From: DATLYT01 sp035574455
Lineage (GTDB): Bacteria; Bacteroidota; Ignavibacteria; UBA10030
Assembly: GCA_035574455.1 (NCBI GenBank)
Contig: DATLYT010000075.1
Coordinates: 1 to 11,171 of the forward strand
DNA length: 11,171 nucleotides
Direction: 5' to 3'
Shown in pieces: positions 6,818 through 11,171 of this stretch. The notes under the pieces were generated by a model. It saw only the letters and a program-made list of their open reading frames with translations, ran no database searches and was not told the origin of the DNA. Every line of letters begins with the position of its first letter. Within the stretch, counting starts at the first letter, position 1. The translations under genes were made by a program, and so were the position numbers.

Positions 6818-6985
6818 ATTGCGTCTGCCCGACCACATTCCCCTGTACCGTGTGCCAGAACTGTGGCACCCGGCCTGTGGCTCCGCTTGTGTGGATGTCG
6901 CTCGAAACGTAAGAACTCCTCTAAAAAATTATGCGAACACGGTGCTTCGTTGAAATATACTGTATGAGGAATTCGCCTGAACAGT
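6818..6985. promoter_or_regulatory. Intergenic region with dyad and possible -10 element
   Basis: This 168-nt gap holds a 6-bp inverted repeat GTGCCA/TGGCAC (6852-6857 and 6864-6869) extended by CCG/CGG across one mismatch. The same bases form either an RNA hairpin without a U-tract or an operator-like dyad. TATACT (6956-6961) is a good -10 hexamer but has no matching -35 at the usual distance. GAGGA (6966-6970) is the only SD-like motif before ATG 6986 and is distant (15 nt). The region suggests the downstream gene may be controlled separately from the upstream one. Confidence 0.35.
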
Positions 6986-8479
6986 ATGGAACACCTTCAT
7001 CAAGATATCCTTGAAAAACTCTTGCTCAGCCCGGAAACGATAAACGCCGATGAGCGCACCGCGGCTGAATCGCATCTGGAGACCTGCACCTTCTGCCGGG
7101 AAGAACTCGAGACACTTTCGCGCTTCTACGGAAAGTTGAACTCACTTCTCGAATCACCTCCTTCGGAAAAAGACCGATTAATGGCCGAACGGCTTTCGGG
7201 CCGGCGCTGGCAGGAGCTTCCTGCTCGTTTGTTCGAACTGCCCGCGCGCGGTGCAAAAGCTCTTGAAGCTTACGCCGAAATCGTCGAACCATACAGCCGC
7301 TCGCTTGCGCGACGCGTCGTTCGGTACATCGCGATACATCCGGTGCGTTTTGCCGGTGGCTTTTCACTCGCTGCAGCAGCTCTTGCTCTGATCATCTTTA
7401 CCATGCCGCCGAGGAAGGATACCAACCCGGCCTATCACAAGGTGCTCAACCAGGTTCTGTATGTGTACAACAACAACGGGGAAATCCTGTGGTCCAGAAG
7501 CGCTCGGGGCTTGCCGAATGACTCCAGCAGATTCACGCCGTTCCTTGATTTTGAACGACCGGGTGGGAGCGTGCGAGTGTTCGACATTGATGGTGACGGA
7601 CGCAATGAAGTTCTGCTCGCAGCGGCTTCCCCTAACGTAAACGGCGATATGAAAGCAAACGACTTCTCACCGGATACACTCTATTGCTTCAACCATGATG
7701 GAACCCTCCGCTGGAAACACGGAGCCAGCAAAGGAATCAGGTTTGGTGCACTTGACTTCTCGAAGAACACCGTATGGTATATCTGGAGGTTTCTACCGGT
7801 TCGCCGGACACCTCAGTCAAGAGTCCAGTTGTTTGTCTCAGCCCAAGTGATGCCTTCCTGGGGTGCAAAGCTTTTCGAGCTTGACCCTCTCACCGGAGAA
7901 GAACTCCAAACCTACTGGCACGCCGGAGCGCTGTACCTCGCCGTAGAAGCGGATGTTGAGGGGGATGGGATAAAGGAACTGGTCGTGGGAGGAATCAACA
8001 ACCACTTGCGAGGGGCTGCGATTGCCGTATTCGATCCTCTTTACGTGCGAGGCGCGGGACCGACTTTGCCCGAGATGTTCCCCGCAGACGCCGGAAAGGG
8101 CACGGAGAAGTATTACCTCCTATTGCCGCGGACAAGTCTTTCCGAACAACTGAGTACCACGCCGTACAATCGTGTTCAGCATCTTGAGTCTTCCCCCGAC
8201 GGACGAATCTTCGTCCACACTTGTGAACTATCCGATGACCGTGTGCCGGGAGGAATTGTCTACGGTTTTGGCGACAGCATGCGGGTCAATTACGTCGTTC
8301 CCGACGACCCGTTTGAGGTGAGCTTTGAACGAGCACGCCAACAAGGGCTTATTAAGGATGAACTCAACGCTGCATATTATGAGAATCTCAAGAAGTCTGT
8401 GAGATATTGGGATGGTAATGAGTTTGTCCATCGGTCCGTAAAGAACCGGCTCTACGTACAATCGGCCTCGGCTCCCTGA
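6986..8479 (+). CDS. Membrane protein with HC2-type anti-sigma zinc motif and FG-GAP/VCBS-like periplasmic domain
   Basis: A 497-aa protein with a two-sided design. The N-terminal cytoplasmic part has H30-x3-C34-x2-C37 (SHLETCTFC), the zinc motif of HC2/ZAS anti-sigma domains, then a charged helical linker. One membrane helix follows at about 120-140 (FAGGFSLAAAALALIIF). The periplasmic remainder carries two Ca-binding-like repeats, D200-x-D-x-D204-G-x-x-E208 and D323-x-E-x-D327-G-x-x-E331, each followed by a hydrophobic strand, plus strand repeats such as VLYVYNNNGEILW and LYCFNHDGTLRW. This resembles FG-GAP/VCBS or PQQ-like propeller blades. Known HC2 proteins hold a sigma factor at the membrane until the outer domain senses a signal; the partner here may be the upstream 339-aa protein. 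What the outer domain senses is unknown. The gene ends before a strong terminator. Confidence 0.85.
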   Translation: MEHLHQDILEKLLLSPETINADERTAAESHLETCTFCREELETLSRFYGKLNSLLESPPSEKDRLMAERLSGRRWQELPARLFELPARGAKALEAYAEIVEPYSRSLARRVVRYIAIHPVRFAGGFSLAAAALALIIFTMPPRKDTNPAYHKVLNQVLYVYNNNGEILWSRSARGLPNDSSRFTPFLDFERPGGSVRVFDIDGDGRNEVLLAAASPNVNGDMKANDFSPDTLYCFNHDGTLRWKHGASKGIRFGALDFSKNTVWYIWRFLPVRRTPQSRVQLFVSAQVMPSWGAKLFELDPLTGEELQTYWHAGALYLAVEADVEGDGIKELVVGGINNHLRGAAIAVFDPLYVRGAGPTLPEMFPADAGKGTEKYYLLLPRTSLSEQLSTTPYNRVQHLESSPDGRIFVHTCELSDDRVPGGIVYGFGDSMRVNYVVPDDPFEVSFERARQQGLIKDELNAAYYENLKKSVRYWDGNEFVHRSVKNRLYVQSASAP

Positions 8480-8508
8480 TCTGCTGACTGATCTTCGGCT
8501 TCTTCAGG

Positions 8509-8535
8509 TCCCGCCACGCCGGCGGGATTTTTTTT
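8509..8535 (+). terminator. Intrinsic terminator after the HC2/VCBS gene
   Basis: A perfect 7-bp GC-rich stem TCCCGCC/GGCGGGA (8509-8515 and 8521-8527) with a 5-nt loop is followed directly by eight T's (8528-8535). This is a textbook rho-independent terminator 30 nt after the stop codon. Confidence 0.92.
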
Positions 8536-8575
8536 GATTTTTCTGGAAAGCGACTCTCTCGTGGAAATCCTTTCG

Positions 8576-8686
8576 ATGTCAAAGGTGGACGGTGTTCAGC
8601 GTGGCGCGCGGTTCAAGGACAGTATTCGTCGGGTGAATTTCAGTATACGGAACACCGAACTTGCGAAGCACATGAATGAATGGTAG
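8576..8686 (+). CDS. Possible 36-aa small ORF
   Basis: ATG 8576 opens a 36-codon frame (MSKVDGVQRGARFKDS...AKHMNEW) to TAG 8684-8686, a basic, plausible-looking small protein. It overlaps by 7 nt an ATG at 8680 that is in frame with the next gene. No good SD or promoter is visible, and a frame of this length can arise by chance, so this is a weak call. Confidence 0.18.
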   Translation: MSKVDGVQRGARFKDSIRRVNFSIRNTELAKHMNEW

Positions 8687-8736
8687 CCCCACGCGGTCGG
8701 AACAGTGACCGAGTATTCTGTTGGCAGAGATATTCC

Positions 8737-9021
8737 ATGAGCGATCGTTCCGCACAACCTGAAGGAGGCGCCAGCCGATCTAGAAACCAGCGGGCCAGCG
8801 TCCTCGGCATCATCCTTACCTCCATCGGCGGCTCGGGATTGCTCTACATCGGCTTCCAGATTATTCAGGACATGACGGGCGAATTGGTAAAATATTCTTA
8901 CAAACCTCCTTTGACCCAGCACGAAGCAGCTAACGTGGTATTTCTCGCGCTGTCCGTTGCGCTCATTGTCTTAGGGATTGTAAGTCTGGCCAAAGGGCGG
9001 TTCAGCAGGAGGGACAATTGA
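8737..9021 (+). CDS. Small two-helix membrane protein, unknown function
   Basis: A 94-aa protein if started at ATG 8737 (MSDRSAQPEGGASRSRNQR). Two membrane helices are clear: about residues 20-43 (ASVLGIILTSIGGSGLLYIG) and about 65-87 (AANVVFLALSVALIVLGIVSLAKG). They are separated by a polar loop of about 20 residues; the C-terminus is basic (KGRFSRRDN). An upstream in-frame ATG at 8680 would add 19 residues (MVAPRGRNSDRVFCWQRYS) that look unlike a membrane-protein leader, so the shorter form is preferred, though neither start has a strong SD. I do not recognise a family. It lies between a terminator and the T9SS cargo gene, about 76 nt from the latter, and may be transcribed with it. Confidence 0.6.
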   Translation: MSDRSAQPEGGASRSRNQRASVLGIILTSIGGSGLLYIGFQIIQDMTGELVKYSYKPPLTQHEAANVVFLALSVALIVLGIVSLAKGRFSRRDN

Positions 9022-9084
9022 GGAAGAAACGCTGCACCTCTCATTTCTCATAAACACATTGCGAGTCACTAAAGGATAATACAC

Positions 9085-9090
9085 AAGGAG
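9085..9090 (+). promoter_or_regulatory. Ribosome binding site of the T9SS cargo gene
   Basis: AAGGAG lies 7 nt before ATG 9098. A TAA in the same frame at 9077-9079 excludes a longer protein, so this SD fixes the start despite the unusual signal peptide. Confidence 0.8.
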
Positions 9091-9097
9091 CAACAAA

Positions 9098-10357
9098 ATG
9101 ATAATCCTAACGTGTTGCCTAGTTCTGTTTGTTGCACTATCCGCGCATAGTGTCGCAAACTCACAGAACGTGTGGCAGTATACCACACCAACTAGCCCTA
9201 ACCACCTAGCCGTCAGCCCCTCTGGAAACGTCTTCGTTGGCTATCAGGGTCTGTACACACTTTTCAGCGAAAGTCCCGGTGCTGGTGTATTTCGTACCAC
9301 AGATGACGGATTAAGTTGGTCACTTATGAACTCCGGCCTGACCAGTACAAACATTGTTGGCCTACATTGCACATCAAACGGGACCCTCATTGCTGGTACA
9401 CACTTGGACAGGGTTTTCCGCTCCACAAACAACGGCTCCATTTGGACCCAAGTACCCGTGACCGCTCGATTCAGCTTCTTCACCAGCAAGGGAGACACCA
9501 TCTTCGCCTCAGATGGCTTCTGGTGTCGTGGTGTTTTCCGATCAACCGATGCTGGAGCGAGCTGGTCACAACAAGTGAATTCTCCCTCCTGTGCCAATGG
9601 ACTCACCATAACATCAACCGGCTACGTGTTCGCGGCCACCGGCACAAGTGGTGTGTACCGTTCCACTGATTGGGGAGCAAACTGGACACCTGTGAATTCC
9701 GGTTTAACCAATTTCAACTGCAGCCCCATAGTTACCAACACCGCTGGATACATTTTTGTTGGAACAGTTGGCGGTGGCGTTTTTCGTTCAACAAACCAAG
9801 GGGGAAGTTGGTCGCAAGTGAACAACGGCCTCCCGAGCTTGAACATATCTGCCTTAGGAGTCAATTCCTCTGGACATATCTTCGCTGGTGTTTATCCATC
9901 TGGGGGCATCTTTCGTTCAACAAACAATGGGGATACCTGGACTGTACTCAATGCCGGAATAATTGACAGTGTGCGAAATGTCGTCGCCATCTTGCAAACG
10001 CCAGCTGGCTATCTCTGGATCAGCGTGTCCGGTTTAGTTTACAGGAGCATAAATCCGCTGGTTTCCGTGAGGCAAGAAGCGCGCGAGGTGCCCGTTTCAT
10101 TCTGGCTCGGACAAAATTATCCAAACCCTTTTAATCCAAACACGACAGTTCAATTTGCGTTGCCCTCCTCATCGTCCGTCTCGCTTAAAGTGTTCGATTC
10201 GATTGGGCGGGAAGTTGCCACGATCCTGGATGACCGTTTATCGGCAGGCAGATACAAAGTCGAATGGAACGCTCAGCCATTTGCGAGCGGTACATATTTT
10301 TATCGGTTGCAGGCTGGTTCGTTCGTGGAAACAAAGAAACTCGTTGTGCTGAGGTGA
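9098..10357 (+). CDS. Secreted beta-propeller (BNR/YCF48-like repeat) protein with T9SS C-terminal sorting domain
   Basis: A 419-aa exported protein. The N-terminus is a hydrophobic signal peptide (about 1-20) with no Lys/Arg in its n-region. Seven repeats with the core (V/I)(F/Y)RST(N/D)xGxxW start near residues 64, 106, 146, 186, 228, 271 and 314, a spacing of 40-43 residues; the last is degenerate. The W-x-x-V-N-x-G-L and G-x-(I/V)-F-A-G parts recur too, as in BNR/sialidase-like or YCF48-type propellers. Residues 337-419 form a type A T9SS sorting domain (LGQNYPNPFNP, then SLKVFDSIGREVATI, SGTYFYRLQAG, KKLVVLR), which directs passage across the outer membrane and surface attachment or release. 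No sialidase catalytic residues are evident, so a binding or structural role is more likely than an enzyme. The target is unknown. Confidence 0.92.
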   Translation: MIILTCCLVLFVALSAHSVANSQNVWQYTTPTSPNHLAVSPSGNVFVGYQGLYTLFSESPGAGVFRTTDDGLSWSLMNSGLTSTNIVGLHCTSNGTLIAGTHLDRVFRSTNNGSIWTQVPVTARFSFFTSKGDTIFASDGFWCRGVFRSTDAGASWSQQVNSPSCANGLTITSTGYVFAATGTSGVYRSTDWGANWTPVNSGLTNFNCSPIVTNTAGYIFVGTVGGGVFRSTNQGGSWSQVNNGLPSLNISALGVNSSGHIFAGVYPSGGIFRSTNNGDTWTVLNAGIIDSVRNVVAILQTPAGYLWISVSGLVYRSINPLVSVRQEAREVPVSFWLGQNYPNPFNPNTTVQFALPSSSSVSLKVFDSIGREVATILDDRLSAGRYKVEWNAQPFASGTYFYRLQAGSFVETKKLVVLR

Positions 10358-10402
10358 GGGGAAGTTGGGGGATAGCCGAAATGAGATGTTGAGCAATGTC
10401 CT

Positions 10403-10433
10403 GCACGTCCCGACAACGGCTGTCGGGACGTGC
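10403..10433. terminator. Perfect 13-bp hairpin between convergent genes
   Basis: The 13-bp stem GCACGTCCCGACA/TGTCGGGACGTGC (10403-10415 and 10421-10433) has no mismatch and a 5-nt loop ACGGC. It sits 45 nt after the T9SS cargo gene and 47 nt before the end of the minus-strand helicase gene, so it could serve both directions. Neither side has a T-tract, so it is not a classical intrinsic terminator. It could be a transcript-end stabiliser, a factor-assisted terminator or a dispersed palindromic repeat. Confidence 0.5.
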
Positions 10434-10480
10434 GTCCTGCCTCGCTCACTCGCCGCTTCTGTTCTTCATTCGTTACGGAA

Positions 10481-11171
10481 TCAACTACTCCTAACGCGCC
10501 CGCCAAACACATCCGGATATTGCGAAAGTTGATCTTCGATGTCACGATCGTACCGAATGACGATCACGCGATATCCTCTCTGAACGAGTTCGTGCCGTAG
10601 TGCTCTGTCCCGTTCCTTCTGCTCCGGTTGATCATGGACAGCGCCGTCACAGAAGACGCAGATGTTCGGGCTGTAGAAAAAGTCCGGTATGCAACGAGGT
10701 TCTTGAATCGCCTTCTGAGCCTGATCGGGCAGTCGCCGGTGTGATTGAGCCAATGCGTTGAGCAATGTCCGCTCCAGGTCCGACCTTGCATCAGTCAGAG
10801 AACGAAGCCATTCGAGGTGTGATGCCCAGTCCGCTCCGTCAATCCGGGGGAGCGTTTGGCTTGAAGCAAGGTCCAAGAGTACTTGTCGGATTCCACGACG
10901 GTCGAGCAAAAGGGCATCAAGCTGATTACCATAGCTCATAAGACATTCGTAACATGCGGCCTGGCAATCGGGCTTGAGGTCATTGCCCGCTGGGTCAAAG
11001 TGGCACCGCTCAAGTGCCTGTCGTGCTATGCGAGAAACGGCATCCGCTTCCACAACAAGTCTCTGTAATACCCCCGCACCGCCTTCGGTGGCTTCGTACA
11101 TCAAGATACTGGCATGTTCTCCTTCTCCAATACGTTCAGCAGCAAGCTCCGTTTCTTCAAGTTGATATTCC
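10481..11171 (-). CDS. C-terminal part of a DUF1998-type helicase with DUF559/Vsr-like nuclease-fold tail
   Basis: The frame is open from the right window edge to TGA at 10483-10481, showing the last 229 residues of a longer protein. Residues 2-110 match the DUF1998 zinc-binding region found at the end of large superfamily 2 helicases (MrfA/DrmB-like): ILMYEATEGGAGVLQRL, ALERCHFDP and a cysteine cluster C56, C69-x3-C73-x2-C76 (CQAACYECLMSYGNQ). Residues about 130-229 resemble the DUF559/Vsr-type PD-(D/E)XK fold: an E in DLERTLLNAL, then CIPDFFYSP, NICVFCDGAVHD, DRALRHELVQRGYRVIVIRYD. Such proteins unwind or process DNA and occur in repair and anti-phage loci, DISARM among them. The helicase motor is outside the window, so the exact type cannot be named. 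An internal TTG at 11104 is not the start, because the frame continues upstream. Confidence 0.85.
   Translation of the reverse strand, partial: EYQLEETELAAERIGEGEHASILMYEATEGGAGVLQRLVVEADAVSRIARQALERCHFDPAGNDLKPDCQAACYECLMSYGNQLDALLLDRRGIRQVLLDLASSQTLPRIDGADWASHLEWLRSLTDARSDLERTLLNALAQSHRRLPDQAQKAIQEPRCIPDFFYSPNICVFCDGAVHDQPEQKERDRALRHELVQRGYRVIVIRYDRDIEDQLSQYPDVFGGRVRSS

Noticed and set aside
6818..6912. Cys-rich frame CVCPTTFPCTVCQNCGTRP after the 339-aa gene, as a zinc-ribbon peptide
   Set aside because: It has no start codon of its own: it is the tail of a frame running out of the 339-aa coding region in another phase. The cysteines come from the TGT/TGC-rich dyad.
9059..9080. Promoter TTGCGA/GATAAT before the T9SS cargo gene
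   Set aside because: The spacing of 10 bp is far too short for a sigma70-type promoter and no better pair was seen.
10388..10770. 14-bp repeat GTTGAGCAATGTCC at 10388-10401 and 10757-10770
   Set aside because: One copy is inside the helicase coding region; a single match of this length in 11 kb is not far from chance and no mobile element borders are present.
1..11171. tRNA, rRNA, CRISPR array or complete insertion sequence
   Set aside because: No cloverleaf with a GTTCRA-type T-loop, no rRNA-like blocks, no regularly spaced repeats and no transposase gene were seen on either strand.

Overview
The window looks like a bacterium of the Bacteroidota/Chlorobi/Ignavibacteria (FCB) lineage. Three things point there: a secreted protein ending in a type IX secretion (T9SS) C-terminal sorting domain (QNYPNPFNP motif, final KKLVVLR), a DUF3098-type small membrane protein, and a paired LolC/LolE-type permease operon. 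Good Shine-Dalgarno sequences precede several genes (AGGAGG before prfB, AAGGAG before the T9SS cargo gene). That fits Ignavibacteria/Kapabacteria-like members better than typical Bacteroidetes, which tend to lack SD sites. The placement is inferred from gene content, not from a marker phylogeny.

Layout. Positions 1-713 hold the 3' end of an AtuA-family (DUF1446) gene, a 53-aa very basic protein, and a free-standing AtuA C-terminal-type domain protein; the last two overlap by 4 nt. Positions 736-1846 are prfB (release factor 2) with the classical programmed +1 frameshift. It is followed almost without gaps by two LolC/LolE-family permeases and the ATPase lolD (1854-4989), which together form a lipoprotein-releasing ABC transporter. 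Behind lolD lies a promoter followed at once by two tandem hairpins, the second a U-tailed terminator. This looks like an independent small RNA of about 75-80 nt, or a 5' attenuator of the DUF3098 gene at 5167-5448.

A stretch of about 350 nt without a convincing gene (5449-5797) precedes an unrecognised 339-aa helical protein (5798-6817) and a 497-aa membrane protein (6986-8479). The latter joins an N-terminal HC2-type zinc-binding anti-sigma motif, one transmembrane helix and a periplasmic FG-GAP/VCBS-like propeller. The pair may be a divergent sigma-like factor and its membrane sensor/anti-sigma factor; the anti-sigma part is well supported, the sigma part is speculative. A strong intrinsic terminator closes this unit at 8509-8535.

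Then come a small two-helix membrane protein (8737-9021) and the secreted seven-bladed-propeller T9SS cargo protein (9098-10357). A perfect 13-bp hairpin sits between it and a convergent, truncated minus-strand gene (10481 to the window edge). That gene encodes the C-terminus of a large DUF1998-type helicase with a DUF559/Vsr-like nuclease-fold tail, a type often found in DNA-repair or anti-phage loci, so an accessory or defence region may begin beyond the right edge.
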